Part shown: in pieces, positions 53,686 to 62,630 of the stretch | Numbering within the stretch: position 1 is the first letter of the stretch | How the letters are laid out: each line of letters opens with the position of its first letter | From: Bacteroidota bacterium | Lineage (GTDB): Bacteria; Bacteroidota; Bacteroidia; Bacteroidales; F082 | Direction of reading: 5' to 3' | Assembly: GCA_018816765.1 (NCBI GenBank) | Contig: JAHIUX010000007.1 | Coordinates: 94,554-158,553 of the forward strand | DNA: 64,000 bases | The notes under the pieces: model-generated | Seen by the model: the letters and a program-made list of their open reading frames with translations, nothing else | The model's database searches: none | Told to the model about the DNA's origin: nothing | Made by a program: the position numbers and the translations under genes

Positions 53686-54319
53686 CGACAAAAGGATTAT
53701 CCACCTTTTCGCTTCCAATAGAGGTTTCAGGCCCGTGACCAGGATACACAAGGGTGTGGTCGGGCAACACAAACAACTTTCCCCAGATGCTGTTTTTCAG
53801 TTCATCATAATTACCGCCGGGCAGATCGGTGCGCCCGATGCTTTGATAAAACAAGACGTCGCCTGAAATAACAAAGGGAACTTCTTCGCAGAAAAAGCAC
53901 ACACTTCCCGAAGCGTGCCCGGGTGTGAACAGCACTTTTACTATTGAGTTGCCAAAGCGAATTTGCTGTCCGTCTTCGAGAAATAGCTCCGGGATAATCG
54001 CTTTGCTGAGCCGCAAACCAAAGGAACTGGCGTAAGCAGTTGCGTCTTTCAGGTAACGCATACTGTCGGCATGGGCTTCAAGCTTAAGACCAAATTTCTC
54101 TTCTGCAAAGGCATTGCCAAGGATATGATCAATGTGGGAATGGGTGCTCAACAACCTGACTGGCTTCAACTGGTGGTATTCGATAAAATTCAGCAGTTCG
54201 TCCTCTTCTTCCGTATCGGCGCAGGCTGCGTCGATAATGATGCATTCCCTTGTTTCATCATACAAGAGGTAGGTGTTCACCTGAAAGGAGTTGAAAACGA
54301 ACTTTTTTACCTGAATCAT
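53675..54319 (-). CDS. MBL-fold metallohydrolase (glyoxalase II-like)
   Basis: The 214-residue protein has the metal motif STHSHIDHILGN (HxHxDH), then TPGHASGSVCFF with the third His, VISGDVLFYQSIGRTDLPGG and YPGHGPETSIG. The start at 54319 (IQVKKFVFNSFQVNTYLLYD) is supported by a TATTTTTG box on this strand (54359-54366) that lies inside the longer frame from 54379. Homologues hydrolyse thioesters such as S-lactoylglutathione; the substrate here is unproven. Confidence 0.9.
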   Translation of the reverse strand: MIQVKKFVFNSFQVNTYLLYDETRECIIIDAACADTEEEDELLNFIEYHQLKPVRLLSTHSHIDHILGNAFAEEKFGLKLEAHADSMRYLKDATAYASSFGLRLSKAIIPELFLEDGQQIRFGNSIVKVLFTPGHASGSVCFFCEEVPFVISGDVLFYQSIGRTDLPGGNYDELKNSIWGKLFVLPDHTLVYPGHGPETSIGSEKVDNPFVAIG

Positions 54320-54422
54320 AGCACTGTACTTTATGTTTGTTGATGCTTGTAGCTGATGCAAAAATAAGATTTTGGCCAATCGGATGTGACTGAATCCACC
54401 GCTAAAGTATTAATTTAGCCCG

Positions 54423-57400
54423 ATGAATCGTTTACAACTGATGAACAACACTGACAAAACACAGGCCGCTTCAGGACAAATCACGTCCGCCAGCTTGCTG
54501 ATGTTTGCGGGTGTTATTTTTATGTTGTTGATGACGAACACATTAACCGCTCAGTTCTACAACGGTTCGAATATGACCTTTGGGAAAAACAGGGTGCAAT
54601 ACCACAACACCATATGGTCTTTCTACAAGTTCGAGGATTTTGACACCTATTTTTACCTGAATGGCAAAGAGCTCGCCCTCTACACGGCCTGGTACACCCA
54701 GCAACAGCTGCCTGCACTGGAACGCAAGCTCGAAACAGTGCTCGATGACAAGATGCAGTTTGTCATCTACAACAGCCTGAACGAACTGAAGCAGAGCAAT
54801 ATCGGCCTGGCCGGCGAACAACAGTATAACACCGGTGGGATCACACATATTTTGGGCAACAAGGTGGTGCTCTATAACGACGGCAATTACCTGAATTTTG
54901 AACAGCAGATCAGGGCAGGCATCGCCGATATCCTCATCACCCAGTTGATGTATGGTGGCAGCATCGGGTCTCAGATTCGCAATGCAGCCTTGTTTACCCT
55001 GCCCGACTGGTATAAAAATGGATTGATCTCCTACCTGTCGGAGGATTGGAACTCAGAAATTGACAACCGTTTGCGCGACGGGATGGTTTCGGGTAGGTAT
55101 AAAAAAATCAACCGGCTTTCGGGCGAGGATGCCATTTTTGCCGGGCATGCCTTGTGGCGCTATATAGAAATGAAATATGGCCCTTCGGCCATCACCAACA
55201 TCATTCACCTTACCCAGCTTACGCGCAATGTGCAAAACGGCTTTTTGTATGTTACCGGCTTGCCTTTCAAGGAATTGGTAAGTGAATGGTACACCTACTA
55301 TTATGATGGGTATGCTAGGCTCGAAGCCATAAATCCGGATGAAACACTTCCTTACCGCTACCGTGACTTTTTGTCGTACCTGAGACCGGTGGTCAGTCCC
55401 GACGGAACCGAACTGGCCTATGCCACCAACAACGAAGGCAGGGTCGTTGTATGGCTGCAGCAGCTTGGAAGCGGTAAGAAAAGAAAACTCTACAAGGCCG
55501 GTTTCAGCTCAGGGCAAAAAATCGACAACACCTATCCCTTGCTCAGCTGGCATCCCAGTGGCGAAATCCTGGCCTATGTTGTGGAAGAAAAAGGCAATAT
55601 CTGGCTCTATTTTCATAACCTGAAAGAAAACAGCACCCAAAGGCGGGTGTTATTCGATTTTCAAAAGATCACTTCTTTCTCCTATGCGCCTGATGGTCAG
55701 CAGCTGCTGATGTCGGCGGTGCGTCATGGAAAACCGGATGTTTATGTGTTCAACATAGCAGCCAACTCGCACCGGCAAATCACCGATGACTACTACACTG
55801 ACCTTGATCCGGTGTTTTTTAACGGGATGCGGCAGATCGTATTTAGCTCAAACAGGCCAGGTGACACAATCAGGCAGCAGGACACTCCGGATAAACAGCC
55901 CGGGCAGTTCGATCTGTTCAGCTACGACTTCGTCCGTCATTCACCTGTCTTGCAGCGGGTTACCGAGACACCCCTGGCCAACGAAACAAAGCCTTTCTTC
56001 ACACCAGGCGGAAGGCTGTTTTACCTGAATGATGGCAGTGGTTTCCAGAACCTGAATCAGGCCTTTTACGACAGTGCAATCAGCTATGTGGACACGGCAG
56101 TGCATTATCGTTATTTCTTTAAATCGCAGGTGGTTACAGGTCTTACCACAGCCATGAACGATTATGCGATACTTCCATCGGATGACAAGGTGATGTTCAC
56201 AGCCCTGTCGAAAAACCGCATCCGGCTCTTCCGCACCGACATTGCGGCCTACCTGAGGCAAGAACCTGAACAAATCCCGGTTTCGGCATTCATGCAGGAG
56301 AAAATGACCATCGGGCAGGCTGCAGAAGAAAAAACAGATGCCTTGCCTGAACCTGTTGCACAAAGCCGGAGACACTTTGTTGCTGCCATGCGTGAGGCCG
56401 TAAACACCGACACACTGGCCGCGCCTAACCGACAGAAACAGGGTGGATTTGCCATCGAAGGACAATCGCGTATGCCATTTTCAGGGCTGATGAACAAAGA
56501 CAAACCAAGCCTGATGGCGGCATCCGCCGAACCTAAGCGAAGGAATTACAACGTCGAGTTTTACTATGATCAGCTGTTTACACAGGTCGATTTTACCTAC
56601 ATCAACTATAGCTATCAGGCTTTTTCAGGGGGCGGCTCACCCATCTATCTGAATCCGGGCTTCAATGTGTTTCTCGGTGTTAACCTCACCGATCTGCTCG
56701 AAGATTACCGCATCAGCGGCGGCGTGCGCATGAACACCAACCTGACCAACAATGAATATGTGGCCAGTTTCAGTAACCTCCAGAAACGCCTCGACAAGCA
56801 GATCATTTTTCACCGGCAGAGTATTGAACAATCCACCGAAACATACCTCATGCGCACCCATTCGCATGAACTTTACTATATCCTCAGCTGGCCCTTCAGC
56901 GAGTCGCTGAGCCTGAAAGGAACCGGAATTTACCGCAACGATATGAAGGTGTATCTGGCAACTGATCAGGTAAACCTTAAGAAACCCAACCTGTATGAGC
57001 ACTGGGCAGGCTTGCGCACCGAACTGGTGTTCGACAACAGCCGCGAACTGGGCATGAACCTATACAGCGGCATCAGGTCAAAGGCTTTCGCCGAATATTA
57101 CCAGATTGTTGGTGAGCGCACCCGTAACCTTGTTGTAGTTGGATTCGATTTCAGGCATTACCTCAAAATTCACCGTAACTTCATCTGGGCCAATCGTTTG
57201 GCTGCCAGCACATCCATTGGCAACAACCGCCTCATTTACTATATGGGAGGCGTCGATAACTGGCTGTTCCCGAGTTTTAACCGCACCACACCCATCGACT
57301 ATAACCAGCAGTATGCCTACCAGACCCTAGCCACAAATATGCGTGGCTTTAACCAGAACATCCGCAATGGGAACAGCTTTGCCGTGTTGAATTCGGAACT

Positions 57401-57731
57401 CAGGTTTCCGGTGTTCCGCTGCCTGTTGCAACGGCCGATCAATTCCGATTTCATCAGAAATTTCCAGCTGGCTACTTTCGGTGATATCGGCACAGCATGG
57501 ACAGGCCTGAATCCATACGATCCCAAAAATTCGCTCTACACCTCCACCATCGAGAATGGTCCGCTAACCATCACCGTTGAGGTGCAGAAAGATCCGATCG
57601 TTGGAGGTTTCGGATTCGGTGCACGCACCCTGCTGCTTGGCTATTTCGTCAGGGGCGATGTTGCCTGGGGCGTGGAAGACCGCCGGATCTCAAAACCTGT
57701 ATTTTATTTGTCGTTTAGTTTGGATTTTTAA
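54423..57731 (+). CDS. Gluzincin-like pseudo-peptidase / TolB-like propeller / outer-membrane barrel protein
   Basis: The 1102-residue exported protein has signal ~25-43 (LMFAGVIFMLLMTNTLTAQ). Residues ~55-300 resemble the peptidase MA/gluzincin fold, but where HExxH is expected the sequence is FEQQIRAGIADIL (159-171), and the usual W-EG--EY element is LPDWYKNGLISYLS (193-206), so no zinc site remains. Residues ~315-560 contain WD40-like PD40 repeats (VSPDGTELAYATN, SWHPSGEILAYVV, SYAPDGQQLLMSA, VFSSNRPGD). From ~700 there are barrel strands, ending in FYLSFSLDF with terminal Phe. The combined layout suggests an outer-membrane complex component; the function is unknown. Confidence 0.7.
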   Translation: MNRLQLMNNTDKTQAASGQITSASLLMFAGVIFMLLMTNTLTAQFYNGSNMTFGKNRVQYHNTIWSFYKFEDFDTYFYLNGKELALYTAWYTQQQLPALERKLETVLDDKMQFVIYNSLNELKQSNIGLAGEQQYNTGGITHILGNKVVLYNDGNYLNFEQQIRAGIADILITQLMYGGSIGSQIRNAALFTLPDWYKNGLISYLSEDWNSEIDNRLRDGMVSGRYKKINRLSGEDAIFAGHALWRYIEMKYGPSAITNIIHLTQLTRNVQNGFLYVTGLPFKELVSEWYTYYYDGYARLEAINPDETLPYRYRDFLSYLRPVVSPDGTELAYATNNEGRVVVWLQQLGSGKKRKLYKAGFSSGQKIDNTYPLLSWHPSGEILAYVVEEKGNIWLYFHNLKENSTQRRVLFDFQKITSFSYAPDGQQLLMSAVRHGKPDVYVFNIAANSHRQITDDYYTDLDPVFFNGMRQIVFSSNRPGDTIRQQDTPDKQPGQFDLFSYDFVRHSPVLQRVTETPLANETKPFFTPGGRLFYLNDGSGFQNLNQAFYDSAISYVDTAVHYRYFFKSQVVTGLTTAMNDYAILPSDDKVMFTALSKNRIRLFRTDIAAYLRQEPEQIPVSAFMQEKMTIGQAAEEKTDALPEPVAQSRRHFVAAMREAVNTDTLAAPNRQKQGGFAIEGQSRMPFSGLMNKDKPSLMAASAEPKRRNYNVEFYYDQLFTQVDFTYINYSYQAFSGGGSPIYLNPGFNVFLGVNLTDLLEDYRISGGVRMNTNLTNNEYVASFSNLQKRLDKQIIFHRQSIEQSTETYLMRTHSHELYYILSWPFSESLSLKGTGIYRNDMKVYLATDQVNLKKPNLYEHWAGLRTELVFDNSRELGMNLYSGIRSKAFAEYYQIVGERTRNLVVVGFDFRHYLKIHRNFIWANRLAASTSIGNNRLIYYMGGVDNWLFPSFNRTTPIDYNQQYAYQTLATNMRGFNQNIRNGNSFAVLNSELRFPVFRCLLQRPINSDFIRNFQLATFGDIGTAWTGLNPYDPKNSLYTSTIENGPLTITVEVQKDPIVGGFGFGARTLLLGYFVRGDVAWGVEDRRISKPVFYLSFSLDF

Positions 57732-57748
57732 CAGCAGGAGGAATAAAC

Positions 57749-58123
57749 ATGTCCATTGATAGTGTCATTATTTTAATCCTTATTGGCCTTGTCGCCGGCA
57801 TCTTCAGCGGCATGATCGGCATCGGCGGCGCAATCATCATCATCCCGGCACTGATCTATTTTCTTCACCTCGACCAGCACACAGCCCAAGGCACCAGCCT
57901 GGCTGTTATGCTGCCACCCATTGGGCTTCTGGCGGCTTATAATTATTACAAGGCAGGCGCCCTAAACCTGCATTATGCGCTCATCATTGCCGCCTCGTTT
58001 TTTGTCGGAGGCTTTTTCGGGGCGAAATTTGCAGTCAATATTCCGGTCGAAACACTCCGGAAAGTGTTTGCCTTTGTGCTGATGGCGATCGCCATTAAAA
58101 TGCTCCTGACAAAAAACGGTTAA
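57749..58123 (+). CDS. TauE/SafE-type membrane protein, half-length
   Basis: The 124-residue protein has four TM helices. The signature GLVAGIFSGMIGIGGAIIIIPAL (~12-34 in family order) and the ALNLHYALIIAASFFVGGFFGAKFA repeat half are clear. Full-size members have about 250 residues in two such halves; here one half forms the whole protein, so it probably dimerises. It may export sulfite or other anions. It begins 17 bp after the large barrel gene. Confidence 0.85.
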   Translation: MSIDSVIILILIGLVAGIFSGMIGIGGAIIIIPALIYFLHLDQHTAQGTSLAVMLPPIGLLAAYNYYKAGALNLHYALIIAASFFVGGFFGAKFAVNIPVETLRKVFAFVLMAIAIKMLLTKNG

Positions 58124-58250
58124 TAACACCCGCTTTCAGTGGCCATAGCGTATGCCAATTTTGTCCGAAAATAAATATTTTATTTAACAGACTAGGTATA
58201 ACTCGCCGGATGCCTCGATTGGTGCGACTTTAATGATTTATTAACATCCT

Positions 58251-58271
58251 AAGGTTGAAAAAAACAACCTT
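58251..58271 (+). other. Hairpin with A7 loop upstream of nrdJ
   Basis: AAGGTTG (58251-58257), seven A, and CAACCTT (58265-58271) form a short stem-loop in the 266-bp gap before the reductase gene. No T-run follows. The rest of the gap is AT-rich and shows neither a recognisable B12 riboswitch nor a clear promoter box. Confidence 0.35.
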
Positions 58272-58389
58272 GATCAACGTAAATAGCATTGTATATTGCA
58301 TTCCCATTCGAGGAATAAGGAATTTATTTATTCTAGTTTGATTAACAACCACTTACCTTAACCAACCAACAAAATAGGGAAGAACCGGT

Positions 58390-61107
58390 ATGGAAAACAA
58401 TTTGTTCGAAAATCTGGAAACCACTCTGAAACAGGGTAAAGAAAGCAGTTTTTATGACAAGATGCTTGAAATGAGGGTCCGCCCTGAAATTAGTCAGGAC
58501 AAAGGCGCTGAGAACCTGAATGATGGCGCGAAAACCAATATGGAAAAAGAAGCATTGAAAGAAGAGAAGGTGATCAGCACATATTCGCATGAGGAGGTAT
58601 TGAGTGCCTCAACAACTTATTTTAAGGGTGACACATTGGCAGCCAATGTGTGGATGAACAAATACGGGTTGAAGGACAGCGATGGCAATTTGTTCGAACT
58701 TACGCCCGATGATATGCACCGGCGCCTTGCGGCAGAAATTTACCGCATCGAGAAAAAATATCCGAACCCGGTCAGCGAGCAGGAAATCTATGAAACCCTG
58801 AAGGATTTCAAGTACATCATCCCGCAGGGAAGCCCCATGGCCGGAATTGGCAACAATTTCCAGGTTTCATCGCTATCGAACTGCTTTGTGATTGGCAATG
58901 ATGGTGCCTCCGACTCTTATGGCGGCATCATGAAAATTGACCAGGAGCAGGTTCAGCTGATGAAACGCCGCGGCGGTGTTGGTCACGACCTTTCGCACAT
59001 CAGGCCTACAGGCAGCCCGGTGAAAAACAGCGCACTTACCTCAACAGGTATCGTGCCTTTCATGGAACGCTACTCCAACTCAACAAGGGAAGTGGCCCAG
59101 GACGGACGCCGTGGCGCCCTGATGCTGAGCATCAGTATCAAACACCCCGATGCCGAAAGGTTCATCGATGCCAAAATGGAACTGGGCAAAGTCACCGGAG
59201 CCAATGTTTCAGTGAGGATTACCGATGAGTTCATGCGGGCTGTGGTGAACAACGAAACCTTCGTGCAGCAGTATCCGATCGACGCCAAAGAACCCATGTT
59301 CGTGAAGGAAATCGATGCACGCAAACTCTGGGATAAAATCATTCACAACTCCTGGTCATCAGCCGAACCCGGTGTGCTGTTCTGGGATACCATCATCCGC
59401 GAGTCGATCCCTGATTCTTATGCCAGTCTTGGCTTTAAAACCCTGTCGACAAATCCTTGCGGCGAAATTCCGTTGTGCGCATACGACAGTTGCCGTTTGC
59501 TGGCAATCAACCTCTACAGCTATGTCGACAAGCCATTTTCCGATGAGGCCAGTTTCAATGTGGATCTGTTTACAAAACATGCCCGCATGGCCCAGCGCAT
59601 CATGGACGACATCATCGATCTGGAGATCGAAAAAGTGGATGCCATCCTGGCAAAGATTAGCGCTGACCCTGAACCCATCGAGGTTAAAGGCGTGGAGATG
59701 CGGCTGTGGGAAAACATCCGTAAGAAAGCACTGCAGGGCCGGCGCACGGGCATTGGCATTACTGCTGAAGGCGATATGCTGGCTGCCCTGGGAACACGAT
59801 ACGGATCGGAAGAAGCCATCAGCTTTTCCACCGAAGTTCACAAGCTGCTTGCCCTCGAAGTGTACCGGTCGTCGGTCGATCTGGCTGCCGAGAGGGGACC
59901 TTTCGAAATTTACAACGCCGAACTCGAAAAAAATAACCCGTTCATTCTGAGGCTTAAAGAAAGTGCGCCGAGGCTGTATGAAAAGATGCAACGTGCCGGC
60001 AGACGCAACATCGCCATGCTGACCATTGCACCCACTGGTAGTGTAAGCATCTGCACCCAGACAACCTCGGGCATTGAACCCGTGTTTATGGTAAGCTACA
60101 AACGCCGTCGCAAGGTGAACCCGAACGATAAAAACGTCACCGTTGGTTTTGTTGATGATGTGGGCGATGCCTGGGAAGAATACAATGTGTTTCACCCAAA
60201 ATTTGAAACATGGCTTGAGGTTAACGGTTATGATGTGGCTCAGGTGAAAGCATACAACGACGAGAAACTCAACGAAGTCATCGCCAGGTCGCCCTATTAT
60301 CAGGCTACATCGAATGATATCGACTGGGTAAGCAAGGTCCGGATGCAGGGCGATATTCAGAAATGGGTCGACCACAGCATCAGCGTAACGGTCAACGTGC
60401 CGCGCGACACTCCTGAAACCCTTGTGAGCGATATTTACCGCACAGCCTGGGAAAGCGGCTGCAAAGGCATGACCATTTACCGCGACGGCTCACGTTCGGG
60501 TGTATTGGTGAGTGCCGACGAGAAAAAATCGACCGAAGCCGGAAACGAAGAATTTAAAGAAACCAACGCACCCCCAAGACCAAAACGCCTTGAAGCCGAT
60601 ATCATCAGGTTCCAGAACAATTACGAAAAATGGATCGCTGTGGTGGGCAAGCTCAACGACAAACCCTATGAAATTTTCACTGGTAAAGCCGACGACTTCT
60701 TCCTGCCTCCATGGGTCGAAAATGGGTGGGTTATCCGCGAGAAGAATAAGGCCGAAAAAGCCCGTTACGACTTCCAGTTTGAGGATAAGCAAGGCTACAA
60801 GGTAACCATTGAAGGACTTTCGCGTTCGTTCAACAAGGAGTACTGGAACTACGCCAAGCTCATTTCAGGCATTCTACGTCACGGCATGCCGCTGCCTTAT
60901 GCCATCGAGCTGGTGCAAAACCTCACCCTCGACGAGGACAACATCAACACCTGGAAAAACGGCGTCGTCAGGGGACTGAAACGCTATATCCCCGACGGAA
61001 CACAGGCATCAGGCAAGCTTTGCCCCGAATGCGGTGACCACAAAGGACTCATTTACCAGGATGGTTGCCTGACGTGCAGCTCATGTGGGTATTCGAAATG
61101 TGGATAA
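58390..61107 (+). CDS. nrdJ: Adenosylcobalamin-dependent (class II) ribonucleotide reductase
   Basis: The 905-residue enzyme makes deoxyribonucleotides without oxygen using coenzyme B12. Family segments include IPQGSPMAGIGNNFQVSSLSNCF (split by convention; Cys of SNCF is the first redox Cys), RRGGVGHDLS, SSAEPGVLFWD, the substrate-site STNPCGEIPLC with the radical Cys region, MLTIAPTGSVS and the Cys-rich C-terminal tail CPECGD ... CLTCSSCGYSKCG. Length fits the NrdJ group with a C-terminal zinc-ribbon-like domain. It gives the cell oxygen-independent DNA precursor synthesis. Confidence 0.95.
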   Translation: MENNLFENLETTLKQGKESSFYDKMLEMRVRPEISQDKGAENLNDGAKTNMEKEALKEEKVISTYSHEEVLSASTTYFKGDTLAANVWMNKYGLKDSDGNLFELTPDDMHRRLAAEIYRIEKKYPNPVSEQEIYETLKDFKYIIPQGSPMAGIGNNFQVSSLSNCFVIGNDGASDSYGGIMKIDQEQVQLMKRRGGVGHDLSHIRPTGSPVKNSALTSTGIVPFMERYSNSTREVAQDGRRGALMLSISIKHPDAERFIDAKMELGKVTGANVSVRITDEFMRAVVNNETFVQQYPIDAKEPMFVKEIDARKLWDKIIHNSWSSAEPGVLFWDTIIRESIPDSYASLGFKTLSTNPCGEIPLCAYDSCRLLAINLYSYVDKPFSDEASFNVDLFTKHARMAQRIMDDIIDLEIEKVDAILAKISADPEPIEVKGVEMRLWENIRKKALQGRRTGIGITAEGDMLAALGTRYGSEEAISFSTEVHKLLALEVYRSSVDLAAERGPFEIYNAELEKNNPFILRLKESAPRLYEKMQRAGRRNIAMLTIAPTGSVSICTQTTSGIEPVFMVSYKRRRKVNPNDKNVTVGFVDDVGDAWEEYNVFHPKFETWLEVNGYDVAQVKAYNDEKLNEVIARSPYYQATSNDIDWVSKVRMQGDIQKWVDHSISVTVNVPRDTPETLVSDIYRTAWESGCKGMTIYRDGSRSGVLVSADEKKSTEAGNEEFKETNAPPRPKRLEADIIRFQNNYEKWIAVVGKLNDKPYEIFTGKADDFFLPPWVENGWVIREKNKAEKARYDFQFEDKQGYKVTIEGLSRSFNKEYWNYAKLISGILRHGMPLPYAIELVQNLTLDEDNINTWKNGVVRGLKRYIPDGTQASGKLCPECGDHKGLIYQDGCLTCSSCGYSKCG

Positions 61108-61133
61108 AAACAGTTAGCAAAAAATCAAAGCAT

Positions 61134-61168
61134 AAAGCCGCTGCGTTCACAACGAGGCGGCTTTTTTT
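61134..61168 (+). terminator. nrdJ terminator
   Basis: AAAGCCGC (61134-61141) pairs with GCGGCTTT (61157-61164), followed by a T-run, 27 bp after the nrdJ stop. Confidence 0.85.
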
Positions 61169-61197
61169 TCGACTGAACCGTGGCAAGGTGTTGCCGG

Positions 61198-61596
61198 TCA
61201 GAAGTGTATTTTATGGTAATCGTAGGTCTGGTTGTCTCTGAAAGCCCTGATTTTTCCGGCCACATACAACAGCATCTGAAACTGATGATCGTCGAGCCAG
61301 CGCATGGCCTTTTTGTCGCCATTGACGGCATCGGCAAGACAGACAAACAGAGGAAAGTCGTTTTTCATGAGCCAGGCCCTGGCCTGCATCTTCCCATCAA
61401 TGGCTCCGTCGAGGGCTGCAAAGGCAAAATAGCGGTTTTTCATCAGCCACACCATGGCTTCTTCGCTTCCCCTGATGGCATTGCTTAGTGCAGCAAGCTC
61501 CGGAAAGCGGTTGCTGAGCAGCCATCGCTGAAACTGATCGCCATCACCAAAGGTTTCGGCAAAGGCCAGCAGGGTTTTATTCGGGTATTGGTGCAT
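61198..61596 (-). CDS. Small protein with four 25-residue tandem repeats
   Basis: The 132-residue protein has no signal peptide and no TM helix. Residues ~25-125 consist of repeats of exactly 25 residues, each starting with WL: WLLSNRFPELAALSNAIRG, WLMKNRYFAFAALDGAIDG, WLMKNDFPLFVCLADAVNG, and a looser WLDDHQFQMLLYVAGKI, with a small acidic/basic turn between them. The pattern (WL--N-F--LA-LA-AI-G---A--) suggests a two-helix solenoid like TPR or Sel1. It lies between the nrdJ terminator and the radical SAM gene and may share a transcript with the latter (25-bp gap). No family was recognised. Confidence 0.7.
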   Translation of the reverse strand: MHQYPNKTLLAFAETFGDGDQFQRWLLSNRFPELAALSNAIRGSEEAMVWLMKNRYFAFAALDGAIDGKMQARAWLMKNDFPLFVCLADAVNGDKKAMRWLDDHQFQMLLYVAGKIRAFRDNQTYDYHKIHF

Positions 61597-61621
61597 GCTT
61601 GTGCGGGTTCATTAAGGTATG

Positions 61622-62401
61622 TCAGGCGTAAACTTCGGCTTCGATGCCTGCCTTCCGCACCATCGCTGCAATCGTTTCGAGGGCTGCTTCATCAATCCTG
61701 ACGAGGCCTTCGAGCGGCGTTTCCCTTTCAATGGCATACACCATTACGGCCTTGGGTCTGATCTCCAGCACGAGGCTGAGCCAGGCTTTCAGCTCTTTTT
61801 CGGTGGTGTTGTCTACCTTTTTGTGGTTGATTTCGCCCCTGAGAAACAAACTCTGAATGACCAGGTTGCCGTTGAAGCGCTTCAGTGTTTCAACATATTC
61901 CCTGATTCTGAAGGCTTTCAATGGCATATTGATGAGGCGGATGGTTTCTTCGGTGCCTCCGTCGAGTTTCTGGATGTTGTTGTCGATGCGACACAAGGCC
62001 TGAAAAATCGTTGGTTTATGGAGCATGCTTCCGTTGGTAAGCACACTGATTTTTGCCGATGGCAGCAGTTCGTTTCGGAGGCTGATGGTATCGGCGATAA
62101 TCTCAGCGAATTCGGGATGCATGCTGGGTTCGCCGTTTCCGGCAAAGGTGATGCTGTCGGGCTGGCGCGTGGTGCCAATCAGTTCGCCAAGTGTTTGTCG
62201 CAGCCGCTGGCTGATGTCGGCACGTGTGGGCAGTTGCATATGCAGGCCATTGCGGTTGCTGGTCCAGCCACACTCGCAATAGATGCAGTTGAAGGTGCAG
62301 AATTTGCCATGGGTGGGCAGCAGGTTGATGCCAAGCGAGATGCCCAGCCTGCGGCTGTTTACAGGTCCAAATATCATTTCATCGAAAAGGAAGCCGGCCA
62401 T
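61622..62401 (-). CDS. Radical SAM protein
   Basis: The 259-residue enzyme has the iron-sulfur motif CTFNCIYC (CxxxCxxC) preceded by FGPVNSRRLGISLGINLLP, the SAM-binding ITFAGNGEPSMHPEF (GGE-like) region and LTNGSML. The substrate is unknown. The N-terminal FGPVxSRRLG block is shared with a widespread uncharacterised radical SAM family. The start is set at 62401 because the -7 box TACTTTTG on this strand (62416-62423) lies within the longer frame from 62434; the leader is then only about 9 nt. Confidence 0.9.
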   Translation of the reverse strand: MAGFLFDEMIFGPVNSRRLGISLGINLLPTHGKFCTFNCIYCECGWTSNRNGLHMQLPTRADISQRLRQTLGELIGTTRQPDSITFAGNGEPSMHPEFAEIIADTISLRNELLPSAKISVLTNGSMLHKPTIFQALCRIDNNIQKLDGGTEETIRLINMPLKAFRIREYVETLKRFNGNLVIQSLFLRGEINHKKVDNTTEKELKAWLSLVLEIRPKAVMVYAIERETPLEGLVRIDEAALETIAAMVRKAGIEAEVYA

Positions 62402-62415
62402 ACTGATCGTTTGTG

Positions 62416-62484
62416 CAAAAGTAAGGGATTCCATAAAATTTTCTGAACCTCAGTTGGAATTATATGGATACTGCATTATCTTTG
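62416..62484. promoter_or_regulatory. Divergent promoters, radical SAM gene and right-end T9SS gene
   Basis: The minus-strand -7 box TACTTTTG (complement of 62416-62423). On the plus strand, TTG (62454-62456), a 20-bp spacer and TATCTTTG (62477-62484). The plus transcript would have a leader of over 100 nt that contains a 17-codon frame (ATG 62540). Confidence 0.55.
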
Positions 62485-62630
62485 GTATTTCTCTTTTTAT
62501 TCAAAACAAGATCCTGATTATTCACAAACAAACAAACCCATGAAAACAAAACCTGTGTTCAATTTTCCTATGTCATTGATTATCAATAGGTGAGTGGTGT
62601 GTTAAGAAAACTATTACAATCTGCGTTTTT

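Noticed and set aside
58124..58389. B12 riboswitch or NrdR box upstream of the cobalamin-dependent reductase
   Set aside because: I looked for the conserved B12-box and the GCCACTG-type element on the plus strand and for the NrdR palindrome; none was found. The gap also seems short for a full cobalamin riboswitch.
59359..60375. 338-codon minus-strand frame opposite nrdJ
   Set aside because: It lies entirely within the strongly supported reductase gene, and its composition (His/Phe-rich) is typical of an antisense shadow.
61619..62446. 275-codon plus-strand frame opposite the radical SAM gene
   Set aside because: It is the antisense shadow of a gene with clear CxxxCxxC and SAM motifs; the translated product has no recognisable features.
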